A DNA stretch of 64,000 nt from positions 6,653,953 through 6,717,952 of the forward strand of contig NC_135571.1 of NCBI RefSeq assembly GCF_964340395.1, in the 5' to 3' direction. The translations under genes and the position numbers were made by a program. Shown piece after piece: positions 52,595 through 64,000 of this stretch. Each line of letters starts with the position of its first letter. Position 1 is the first letter of the stretch. Source of the stretch: Glandiceps talaboti (lineage: Eukaryota; Hemichordata; Enteropneusta; Spengelidae). Below the pieces are notes generated by a model. It made no database searches, was not told the DNA's origin, and worked only from the letters and a program-made list of their open reading frames with translations.

Positions 52595-53237
52595 TCATCC
52601 ACAACGTTTACCATATATTAACAATCAAAAAGGAAAAAGCAGTTGAAAGTTTGACTAACGTACATAGTTATCAGTATTAGTTTGTTCATTCTATATTTTC
52701 AAGATACAAAAACTCGATCATTGCATTTACATGTCAAGACACTACACTGAGAGGGTACTAGATCTCAAAATATAATGATATACTAGACTAAAACGGTTTA
52801 TGGTTTGTAAAGTATTTATTTTCAAAGTAATATAAAAATTACCAATTTTACTGTATATATGAAATGTTCAAATTTGAATACATCACAAAATGAGGTTATA
52901 CTTTTAACACATTTGCTGTTTACATTGTTTCAGGCTGGTTTGTGGAAAAATAGATTTTGTTCAAATTTGTGAGAAATTGACGTATTGAGTAAAGATGTTA
53001 CATTGCTTGTTTTGTATTGCTATTAACACGTTGTTTGTATTTAAATATTGTGGACATGAATAAATTAATTTAAGCAAAGAATATGTGAATGCTATCTCTA
53101 AAGATTGTTGTGTCCTTTCGTTTTTATTAGCTCGATTAATTTTCATTTTAGACACGTATGTAGTATATCACAGTATCATGTACTTCAATACATTGTATAG
53201 AGAATTAGATTATTACTTCACAAAATTCTATATGCTA

Positions 53238-53466
53238 TGACGTCATAAACCCACCCGTGAATAAATTAAACAACTGTTGCGTCTATATTCTATAGACTTC
53301 TACAATAACACGTCCATTAATCTGAAACGACTTAATCATATACTGTTGAGTTAGCGTGCCTTGTCTTTCAGAGATGTTTTGTTCAATTGTCAACGTCTTT
53401 GAGACTTCTAAGTAGAAAATACTATTCGCATATTTCTATTGACGTCACCATTTTGGTATGACGTCA
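53238..53466 (+). promoter_or_regulatory. Cluster of three CRE-like TGACGTCA motifs
   Basis: Perfect palindromic TGACGTCA octamers at 53238-53245, 53440-53447 and 53459-53466, the last two 19 bp apart. They are CREB/ATF consensus sites by sequence only; no gene start could be tied to them. Confidence 0.3.
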
Positions 53467-54164
53467 TCATCATTGTAAAAGGAAGAAAGGAAAACGAAGA
53501 AACAGGGTGAGAATTATATCCATGCAATCAATTTTACCGTCAAACACCTGTTTTGTCTCGTGTTTTTACAAGAAAATTACATCATGCAGCTCTTAATTTG
53601 AAGCAAAGTTGAAAAATAGTTTTCTACAAATTTAATTATTTACACTGAGGTATAGATTGCCAAGGAAACCATGGTATTCCCTAGAAGGCAGGATAAACAC
53701 AAGGCTAGCTTATGTGAATGGAATACATCCTCCCCCACGAAACTGCAAAAGTGACTATATGTTTTAAACCTGAAGATGTCTTGAAAATGGTTTTGTTCTG
53801 AGTTGCAGGCATCGAAATAATCTTACTTAAAATCAATGAACATACATTTTCCGTTTAAGAAAGAATTTCTAATCCAAGATAGCGTCAAGGTGAGTCGACA
53901 AAATGTAAAGATAAGCCACCAAAAAACCCCCAAATGAAGCCAAGCAGACGGTATTGTAGATACATATTAGGCAGATGATATGCGAAATTGTTAGCACACC
54001 GTTGCGAAAGTCACAACGCCCTCATTGTAAGGTAGAGTCGGTGGCAACCACCATAAACGTTGTCGTCATCTCTTTATAATTATTATTCCCCTTCTCGTTG
54101 ATGTCTTTGTGTTTGTAGCCAATATATACATTTGTACATATATACCTACCTATCCACTTTCTAA

Positions 54165-54226
54165 CTAACTAACCTACATACCTCCCTACCTACCTACCTA
54201 CCTACCAACAGACAGACAGACAGTCG
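54165..54226. repeat. (ACCT)n and (ACAG)n microsatellite
   Basis: Tandem CTACC/TACC units followed by a short ACAG run. Confidence 0.9.
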
Positions 54227-55029
54227 CAAACTCTGTATACATTGTAAATACGTTTTGTGTGTTTACTGTATAGGCCGTACTAGCTTCTTGTAGCTAATAC
54301 ATTACTCTTCTCTCCATTAAATATACTATGATAAAGATGGCTAACTAACTTGTATGTTCATTAAAATGACATACCGTGTAAATAAATTGTACACATCACC
54401 ACACATTGAGGGGAATTGAATCTATAGCTAAAACATTATTATGCACATATATTATATTTTTAATTAATGCACTATTATATGTGTGTCAGAGGCTTACCTG
54501 TCCTTCAACGTTATTTTGAAATTGATCATATAGGCAACTTCCTCTGTATAGAACACTATCAGCCGCTAAGGAAATAGACCTTTGGTGCACATTATAATAA
54601 TTTCCATAATGAAACTTCCATGTCAATTAATTCACAGAGACTGATTAAAACACCCTGTTAATGAGATTGGAATATTATTCAGCACGCATGGATAGATTTC
54701 CTATACAAAAGCACCTATGTCGGTCAAATGACATGATATGATTAAAATTCTCAAGGAGAAATTCTTTTTGCTGAATTAAACATTGACACTTTCTGCGTAT
54801 TTTTTGTTTGTTATATATACAAACAGATACACGTGTTCATGTTAGAAACCCAACGAAGGTGACTTGTCACTTGCTTGGGCATATATTGAACTTGTGTTTT
54901 CAAAATATTTATGAACTGACATGTTGACCAAATAATTAATGTTTTGCTCAACGAGACAACATCGAAACAAGTATGTTATTACCTACCATGCGATATGTAA
55001 TGCATAAATGTAATACATGTACTAAATAC

Positions 55030-55229
55030 AGACATAGATAGATATATAGATATATAGATAGATAGATGCACATACATACATACATACATACATACATACA
55101 TACATACTTACATACATACATACATACATACATACACACACACATACATACATACATGTACATACATACATACATACATACATACATACATACATACATA
55201 CAGACAGACAGTCAGACAGACAGACAGTC

Positions 55230-55290
<61 letters not shown>
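55030..55290. repeat. (GATA)/(CATA)/(CAGA)/(TA) compound array
   Basis: Four successive related tetranucleotide blocks ending in a TA run; each block can be reached from its neighbour by one base change. Confidence 0.95.
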
Positions 55291-55293
<3 letters not shown>

Positions 55294-56639
55294 TGAACTT
55301 GTTTGATTAATACAATATTTCTCTTTATTTAATTCCCATTGTATATAATCATTGTTTATCATGACTGCATAAAGATGATTACTTTTGATATGATCATAAC
55401 ATCACTGCTCTTGAGTATGTGATGTTGTCATGGAAACGTGTAACTGCTTTTGACTTAATGGTGCGAATACATCGCTATGGACCTATATTCCCTCATCATA
55501 TAATAGAATCGTCCAGTACAGGTGACACCGCAGATATTTTGTTAGTGTTTCACGTCGGTGACTGCTGAATAGTTGGCAGATGTATTCGTCGTTTCAGTGT
55601 AACATTCACAGTGCAATATTCGATGTCAGTCAGACTGTCGTCAGGGCTGCCATACAGGATTTATCGTTTTGACGTGAACTCGATTTTTTTTTGTTCTGGG
55701 CGTTGAAAAAAATTACAACAAACAAGAACTTACAGGTGTTTGTTGTGCGAACAGTCAGCTTCCTGAATTCCAAGTCACATGTTTTTGTAAACAAAGCTGC
55801 CGTAATAGCGTGAGAAGGTTTGTACCCTTTTCTTTGTTTGCAATGTCTGGCCTTATTTAAATGTGTGCAGCTGATAACCAGAACATAATTGTTGATGTTT
55901 TCGAACGTGAACGGACTCTAAAAACTAAGGAGATTAAGAACGGGATACGGTCCAAGTCTCACTGGGCACTTACTCTCATCTGAATGTATGCATATTTACA
56001 TTAGGAGGGCATAGCTATAATTCCCTTGGTAGACATTTCTATATACTTTACCTTTGGTAATAATATTTAGTATACTGCTGGAATCGTTAGCGGAAGACGC
56101 CAAATGTAAGAACATTTAATTTGTAGAAAACATGTGTAGTTGACGTATCCATAGATACCTAGGTGAAATTAGGCAATTTGAAAAGCCTTTGAGAATCATC
56201 CGATGTAACAATTGTTATCTTATATTTTCGTGAATAAGAGAATGCGTCTTGTCAATTCAAAATTGAGAGAATGTAGTCAAGCAAGTAACAGAAAGGCAGG
56301 GGAATATTTATTTATGAACAGTAAAGACTATCTCAATTCCTTGTCTCAAGTATTGTTTACAAACATTCAAATTAGAATAATAAAGGCTAACCGCAGTTAA
56401 ATATATATATATATATAATTTAAATGAGTGATACCATATAAGGCGAGTGGCGGGAGAAGTAATATACAAATAGTGATATGATAACGAACTACATGCATAT
56501 TTAATTTTTAATTTGTCAAGATGGTGTAGTATATTAAAGTTCTGTCGAATCATCTGTGAACTTGTCCGGAAAAGTGTTTACAATTTTGTTAATGTTTATG
56601 TACAGTGTATTTATTCATGTATGTACCATGATTCTCTCC

Positions 56640-56850
56640 GGTGCAGGCTAGGCACTGGAGAGATATTCTTTATTGATTACTTATGTTATTACTTGTTTAT
56701 ATGTATTAGCCTGTCTCTTTTACCATGGATACCTTAGTTTTAAGGATTTGTATTTGTATATTCTCATTCCTTGTGTATTTAATCAATATGGGCCTCGAGC
56801 CTGATCCAAATAATAAATAATGAATAAAATAAAATAAAATAATTAGTTTT
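56640..56850 (+). repeat. Probable retroelement 3' end with (AATAAA)n tail
   Basis: ATATGGGCCTCGAGCCTGAT followed by CCAAATAATAAATAATGAAT and an AATAAAATA tail resembles a non-LTR retrotransposon terminus. No coding part is visible upstream. Confidence 0.5.
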
Positions 56851-57661
56851 CACTTTTCATTTCAAGGATTGGACATCTGCTCTTTTGCTCCGGAGATCGA
56901 ATGTAGGTCGACAACACTGGGATTAGGTGATTCGGAAGCAAGGAGGATATACAAGTTCTTCTGAAGAAGAGTTTTCATTTAATTCTCATGTTGAATAGGC
57001 TTCCCTTGAGATCCAACACACCGAGAAGTTATTAGCACATTATTGATTCCCAATAAAAGGACTCTGGAAGGTAAACCATATAACAGTGGCACGGGTCAGG
57101 AGATACATTGCATATCCCTTGAAAATTGCAATAATCGCTTCACCGCCTTTTGTGTTTGCAGACACCATTGTCACACACAGAAACAAGTAAGTATATTTTA
57201 ACCATTTCATCTGAATATATATTCTTGCAAATGATATTGAAGTTGATTGTAATCTAATATACTTTCCTTGTGATAAACAGTCAAAGCTTTGCTAACAAGA
57301 GTGTATTATCTGGTAGAGTATTAGGCAATACCGTATAGCTGATAAGGATATTACGGTGCAGTCTTTATAAAGAGTTAACATTGAAGAAATTGGCATATAG
57401 CAATTAAATATAAGTGTGTGTGCGGATGTACTTACAGACAGCCAATTTCTCTGTCGATGGGAACTAGAAGTAGAAATCTTGAAAGGCAACATTCTCAATA
57501 GGTTTCTGTGTGATGAATACCTTATTCATCATAATAGCTCAGAACCGAGTACACATATCGATAATATCATAGACATAATTTCTTTAGCTGAATGAAGGCC
57601 ATTCATAAAATATTCAAAAGGAAATACATAAATACATGTATGCACGCGCGCGCACAACCAC

Positions 57662-57749
57662 ACATACATACATACATACATACATACATACATACATACA
57701 TCCATGCATGCATGCATGCATGCATGCATACATACATACATACATACAT

Positions 57750-57804
<55 letters not shown>

Positions 57805-57928
57805 TACATACATACATACATACATACATACATACATACATACATACATACATACATACATACATGTATACATACATACATACATACATACATACATACA
57901 TACATACATACATACATGTATACATACA

Positions 57929-57958
<30 letters not shown>
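57662..57958. repeat. (CATA)n array with (CA)n and (TGCA)n blocks, about 300 bp
   Basis: A CATA array interrupted by CATGCATG repeats, a CA block and TGTA switches. All long frames here are artefacts. Confidence 0.95.
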
Positions 57959-57960
<2 letters not shown>

Positions 57961-59111
57961 AACGAAGACTTTACTTAATTTAAAAATGAAATGTTTTGAC
58001 TATATAGATTCTCCTTATACCCAAACATTGTGTTGCTATATTATGAATATTGAGTACCTCACTGAATTTGCCATAAAATTGTGTTGACGTCATCAGTGAT
58101 AACAATAAAAGTTTCAATTTCTGAAAACGTATATTCATAATAAAGTACAGACGTAAATCATGGAAATTGCTTATAAATGTTGTACGCCAAGATATGAATA
58201 ACCAAGATATAATAACACAATTTGCAGTCAATATTAATGCCAATTTTCTATATTTCCTTACAAGGAGACTGCCATGGATTTTGTGAATTAATACCCTCAT
58301 ATGGATAAGAGGCCGTTATTGAAATATTTAACTAGGGCAAAATAATGACCAACACAGTCCCCCTTTGCTCTCATAGTATATTCAAGACTAGTCGCTAAGA
58401 ATGGTTAATTATAGACCACGTGATGTTAAATTTGCCGAGGCAGTTACTCTGAATATTCATTGAAATGTGATATCCATAGTAAGTACTAAATAATTCATAG
58501 GAATTTCAATTGCCTATTGACGACAATTCTGACTTCATTGTACCTTGACAGAAGGAGGGAAACAAAGGAAATGTTCTATGTATTCATAGTCAATAGCAAA
58601 TGATTAATAAAAAGTTGCCAAGTCTTCATATAATAGTGCTATATCACAAACATTTTCCAATTACCTTGACACAGTTATTAATAATCTTGGTCATATTAAA
58701 TATTAAATAGATTTGTTTGCTCTTGTGCTATAAATTATGCAATTATTTAATTATCTTGTAAAATTGTGAGTTTCTCTTTCATTAACAGGCATGGTTTGTA
58801 GTAAAGCACATATTTTAGGGTAATATTGTGTGACCCTTCATAGCGTGCAATTTTTTGAACAGCTGACTTCATTATCGTTTTTAGCATGTTGATTTGTAGA
58901 AGAAAAACAACAACATGTATATCTATTAAACCATTAAAAAGCCGGTAATTAGTTATTTTCTGATTTATAGTGGTAGAGTATGGACATTTACAGGTATCCT
59001 TGGTTACCAGTTATTTGTAGTTAGAGCTGCTACTCGTCTTAATTGCTTAATTGTTATTAGGTAATGATAGATTAATAAACCACCAATTAGAGTAATTGCA
59101 AATTTGTGTGC

Positions 59112-59385
59112 GCAGAATACTCTAGCCAATCAGATGAGAGTGTACTAAGACTAAGGTTACTATGTATGCACATTTTTAACTTTAGTGACCACATTATATC
59201 AGGTCGATAACATCTGAGCGCTGGTGACTGACACCAGTTGGGAGGCTACTAGTAACTGTTTTTAAAGTTGACCAAAATTTCCTTCCCAAAATTTGAAATG
59301 AATAACAGATTCAAAACACCTGAAGATTTTGAGACAAAAAGAAATATCGAAAGGGATAGGTACCAGTCTACAGGCCTTTGCACTT
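59112..59385 (+). repeat. Dispersed repeat R3, copy 2
   Basis: It carries the same two modules as 8167-8460, but one of them lies in the opposite orientation relative to the other. Confidence 0.75.
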
Positions 59386-60821
59386 CCTCATCGTCCCAGT
59401 GAACATACAATCTAAGATTTCAAGCCGGCCACTCCAACCATTCGACCATCACGACTCCACAGTTGACGCTGAAAGTTGTTAAATACGCACAAAATTGTAC
59501 TGAAAAACTAAAGTCATAAAACAATCACGTCATCATTTACAGATTCCTGCTCAGAGTGAAGTTAGGCCTTTACCACTTGCTAGATAGCATTCAGGATGGC
59601 TTAGTATTTGGATTAAATGGGTTATATTTGTATGAATTTGAAACAGAAATAACCACCTAAAACCAAAGAGATACAGATTCAGCACTCTTAAACAATAGCC
59701 AGTTAGCAAATATCAAAATTAATATTTCAACATATAAACTAAAAGCATAAGAACAACGTTAAAATCGATAGGTGAAATAAAAAAAAATGTTTTAAATACA
59801 TGATCTATGTACTAAACTATCAAAGAAAATAGGTGATTATTTTTATTGCTGAGGATTGCAAATATAACCAATAAGAGTGATGAAACCTGCAACATTTAAC
59901 TTAATTCAGAGGGACGTCTTAACTTCAACGAGAAATATTGTCAATCACCATCTAGCTATAACTGCCCAGATGACAAGGTTCCTACATGTCTCATTTGCAT
60001 ACAAATTGAAAAAAATGAGGGCAGACATAAGGTGAAATAGATGAATGTCTTATAAAAGAGACCTCGACTGATGTCATGCCTTGCAATTTGTAAACCTTCT
60101 TTTATGAAGGATTTCTAAAAGGGTACTGTGATTATTTTGAAGGAAGTAATAGGAGACTTAGAACATGAAGTAGAAAGTGTCACTTCTTTACAATGGATTG
60201 ATGAAATAACTGCCAGAGTTATTTGAAGGATATATCTATAACAACTGGGGGATAATTAACCAATCCGTAAGGTGATACTGCTTCTTTTAAATTCTAATTT
60301 AGGGAATGGAAAATTGATTTACCACAAGTTACATATCAAGGAAAAATTATATTGTATTCGGTTTTAAGACGACAACAAATTGCCCTAAGTCAAATGGTAT
60401 TAACACAAAAATCAATAACGTTTTATTTTCCGTATAAAACGAGTTACGTGATTAGAAGTGTCAAGAAATTCTCAATTGATTATTTGAACTGATGCTGCAT
60501 TCCCGAACCACTCTTAACAGGACTATTTGAAGGAGACATGAGCTTCTAGTTACCACGTTTACGGTAATGCTAACATATGGAATTAGAGTAATTCAGGGGT
60601 CATAGGTCAGGTGTGATCTTTCACTAGGATCCTTACATAACAAAACCTTGTGAAGTTTCACTCGAAACCTTAAAATAGAATCTGTTGTCAAACATTTTTC
60701 GTCAACATTTACCATGTAAATGGGATCGATGCTGAGACATTTGTAAGACAAGATGTTAATAGTAATACTATGGCACAGCTGTGTTCAAAGTCTTCAGAAA
60801 ACTATCGTGTCTACAACGCAA

Positions 60822-61190
60822 GAATGAATGAATGAATGAATGAATGAATGAATGAATGAATGAATGAATGAATGAATGAATGAATGAATGAATGAATGAA
60901 TGAATGAATGAAAATGAATGAATGAATGAATGAATGAATAAATAAATAAATAAATAAATAAATGTGAATGAATGAATGAATGGATTGATGGATGGATGGA
61001 TGGATGGAGGAATGAACGAATGAATGACTGAATGAATAAATGGATGGATGAGTGAATGACAGAATGAACAAACGGACAACAAACAAACGGATGAACGAAT
61101 GAATGAATGAACGAATGAATGAATGAATGAATGAATGAATGAATGAATGAATGAATAGAAGAATGAATGAATGAATGAATGAATGAATGC
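60822..61190. repeat. (GAAT)n array with GGAT and AAAT variants, about 370 bp
   Basis: A long tetranucleotide array; the His-Ser-Phe-Ile frames on the minus strand are artefacts. Confidence 0.95.
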
Positions 61191-61630
61191 AATCCTTTTT
61201 TCTCAGATAAAGAAAAGACTTTACAATAACAAAAAAGATGATTACATGAGCGCCATCAAATATCTTGAAATTTAATGAGACAGCCCATACAACATTTTGT
61301 TGCATATATACAGGTTTGTTTTTCGAGTAGTCAGAGGAAATGCTATATTCATGTCATACTTATAGATATATGAATCCTCCTTTCGTCAAAATGCAAAGAT
61401 ATATTGTACTCTGGAGAATGTTTTCAATGACTTCTTGAAAATAAAGATAGGAAGATTCTGTAGTGTATATTTGCTAGCCTTGAGACTCGATAATGCTACA
61501 ATGCAGCTGGCAGGCCTTAAAACGTTTTGCTCATGTCGCGAAACAACTCACCCAATGTTGCTTACATTATCATAAAAACATGGTCAATACGGCATTACTT
61601 CTCAGGTTTCTTGTCATATTATGAACACCC

Positions 61631-61843
61631 ATGGCGGCGTCGAATCACGATATAACAGCTCTCTGTTCCAAGGAGCCTGTTATATACTCGTCATCTCGCT
61701 TGTGGACGACAGGAAAGGTCAAAACTTTAATGACTCGAAAGGTTTTCTATGACCCTGTGAATCTTTTTAGCAAGGATAAACATACTCTACACACGTTTAA
61801 AGATCTCAATGTAGATATATTTGTCCACTGGCACACACAGTAA
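61631..61843 (+). other. Unrecognised 70-codon open frame
   Basis: It starts in a good ATG context (CCCATGGCGGCG) and encodes MAASNHDITALCSKEP followed by a basic, non-repetitive peptide with a normal stop. No domain or splice partner is seen. It could be chance or a short exon. Confidence 0.2.
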
Positions 61844-64000
61844 CATCATTATTTTCGTGAGCTTCGGTTTAGCCTAAACATATTAAGACGAAGTACATAA
61901 CATAGGCTAGTGTATCACCCAGGATGGGCTTTAGTTTTGTATATGTGTATGTTCTCTACAATCAGGGAATTTTCTCATCGAAAATTATATCGTCAAATAC
62001 TTACGACACAAAACGCTAGTGATGTTTCAACATATTTCAGACGTAGAATAATATGTTTCCCTTTCGATGAAACGAATATAATACAGAAGGAAATGACATT
62101 CAAATATGGTTCTTCTCCAAATATAAAACTGGTTAATTTCTGTATTGCAGTAGTAGACCAGTGTCTATGCACGTTCTGTATGATTTTTATCTGAAAGGTT
62201 TTCGTATGAAGTCATCAGATAGTTTGTTCGTGAATCATTTTTCCAGGTTGCTAACATACGGTGCAACAGATCTCACGATTAAATGACCATGGCCCAGGTC
62301 CGAACATTATATTTACTTGATATTTGACTCTTTTGAGGAACTACACATGTTACTTTATTTTTTACTGAAAGAAGTCAGTAACTTGATATCTGTAGCATGT
62401 AAGCTTAATAAATAATTTGCTGATGTATTTTGGCGTGCATCCAGAAAAATTAGGATCATAAAATTAGGATCATAGAAAAATGTACTGATGTAAACTTCAC
62501 AATGCTATTTGGGTATGTGATGCTGTCTTCACACAAAATTCAACAAAAATATGACGTACGATGGTTTTTTTGTAAGGCCTTATAAAAAACATTGTTCCAG
62601 TTACGCTCAATATTAGAATAGGTGAGGTAGGTAGATTTTTTTTTTCTTTTCTTTTTTCTTTTCTGTGTGAGCGTCTAGTTCAGGTTTTCCATTATTTTCC
62701 AAATGGCTCTGTGTTGTTTATTTCTTCCTATCAGATGTACAACCACATTTTAAGTTGATGGCAGTTTCCGCGTCCACTATTTCTCTTGAAACTTCACAGT
62801 TTTAGCGATTTTATTATTTTGTTCTCGAATACATAAAAAAAAGTTTAGGGTCGGCACTGAAAAGCTAGCTGGGGTCAGGTAACCGGAACCACACAACGTT
62901 TGTTATTTGACCTAAGCATTTCAAATTTCAATTTAGATACAAAAATGTACAACGTTGGCCTATGTCAATCATGATGATTGAACATGATGTAAGGATAATA
63001 ATATGCATAATCCTTCAGATAAAATTAATATCGAATATCATTCAGGTCAGGGCAATTAGAAAAAAAAGCAAATATCAAGACAAAAAGGGAGGACTTATCA
63101 ATAAACGGAAATTAAGATTTGTGCTAAGTAAATATGAAATTAATAATCAGCCAAACACGACTTTTGCAATTACCTTTTATAAGAAGTCATACATCTATTA
63201 GCCACAATAATTATTCTCCTCATGAAAAACCCCGGCCACTTTGTGTTCTTTACCGCAAAAACACTTACCTATCTACCCCCAACATATTGTGTCTAACAGC
63301 ATTAATTTGGTATACCATGCAATTACTGAAAGAAAGAAAATGCGTTTTCTTGCTTTATCTCTTCGAATTCAGATGATAAAAATTTGCTGTCAGTCCTTAA
63401 AGTACTATGTGAGCGTGGTTAGCAAGTGGCCTTGAGGGATGCATAATCTTAATTTGATTAGTAAAAACTCTTTCCCATAACATACTGACTAGCATAATGA
63501 ATACGTATGGACCAACCTAGCTGAATGTGTATTATTATTCTTATAAAAGAATTCGTAATGTAATATCCGTTAATTCCAAAGAATACACGACGGCTGTGAA
63601 TATATGAAAACTATCTCTGGATGTAGTATTTTCATGCATGTATGCATGCATGTATGTAGGAATGAAGGATTATTGGTTTACTCTCCAGAGGGTTAATGGA
63701 ATGGAGGTTTGAATGGATCTTTTCAATATGGATATACTGGACTAAGACGTAGGTGACCTAAAGTCATGGCAATAACGTGGTGTAATCTCAGTGAACATAC
63801 CAAGAGTCGAGTTTTATATTGTTAGTAAATATGAAAGAAAGTGATACAAATTAAAGAAGTCGTTTACTTTGTTTGGAAGGACTTCCACTTATCATTCACG
63901 GTGATAGCAGAACTTTGCACGAATGCGTATATTAGAGTGTATCTTAAAACCTTTGTCAGATTGGTAATTCTAATTCCAAAACTGTACAATATCCTACAAA

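Larger units (their letters stand above)
48354..64000. other. Gene-poor region: no supported coding exon
   Basis: After the synaptotagmin-like gene, 15.6 kb hold palindromic and dispersed repeats, tetranucleotide arrays, three TGACGTCA motifs near 53.2-53.5 kb, and AT-rich sequence. Open frames at 61631-61843 and 61910-62194 show no recognisable domain. The region may be the upstream region or large introns of a neighbouring gene. Confidence 0.5.

Noticed and set aside
52261-52680. Long frames with YIHT and MYVC repeats
   Set aside because: All frames of a CATA array are open because no stop codon arises; not a protein.
60768-61305. Up to 164-codon frames rich in His-Ser-Phe-Ile
   Set aside because: A GAAT tetranucleotide array read on the minus strand.

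Overview
This is eukaryotic DNA: AT-rich, intron-split genes with GT/AG junctions, tRNA-derived SINE and LINE remnants, many foldback (MITE-like) elements, and very dense microsatellites. The protein families suggest an invertebrate deuterostome, most likely a lancelet (Branchiostoma-like): a hevein-like eight-cysteine ectodomain, a death-effector domain joined to a GT4 glycosyltransferase, and a synaptotagmin with chordate-style C2 domains. This species call is an inference; nothing in the window names the organism.

Three genes can be assembled with all splice phases agreeing. (1) Plus strand, 1022-4014, 4 exons, 288 aa: signal peptide, hevein/ChtBD1-like domain, Ser/Thr-rich stalk, one transmembrane helix and a short tail. 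It looks like a small type I glycan-binding surface receptor. (2) Minus strand, 10282-6825, 4 coding exons, 590 aa: an N-terminal death-effector domain (DED), a basic linker and a complete GT4-type glycosyltransferase. This is the most interesting gene here, because a death-fold adaptor module is fused to a sugar-transfer enzyme. It is convergent with gene 1. (3) Plus strand, 16150-48353, 7 exons, 480 aa: a synaptotagmin-family protein (short lumenal N-terminus, TM, Ser-rich linker, C2A, C2B) whose calcium ligands are mostly lost. Its introns total about 31 kb.

Layout: 1-1021 has a long foldback repeat and a (CT)n tract upstream of gene 1. 4015-6824 is intergenic with dispersed repeats. 10283-16149 is intergenic, with a possible 5' UTR exon of gene 2 and repeats. 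16185-48024 is mostly synaptotagmin introns carrying MITEs, a SINE, LINE 3' ends and a Penelope-like fragment. 48354-64000 shows no gene I can support; it holds a 360-bp palindrome, dispersed repeats, a possible retroelement tail and large tetranucleotide arrays.

Genes 1 and 2 could both belong to glycan-related innate immunity (recognition at the surface, sugar-transfer effector inside), but their adjacency alone does not prove a link. The synaptotagmin is an unrelated membrane-traffic gene.
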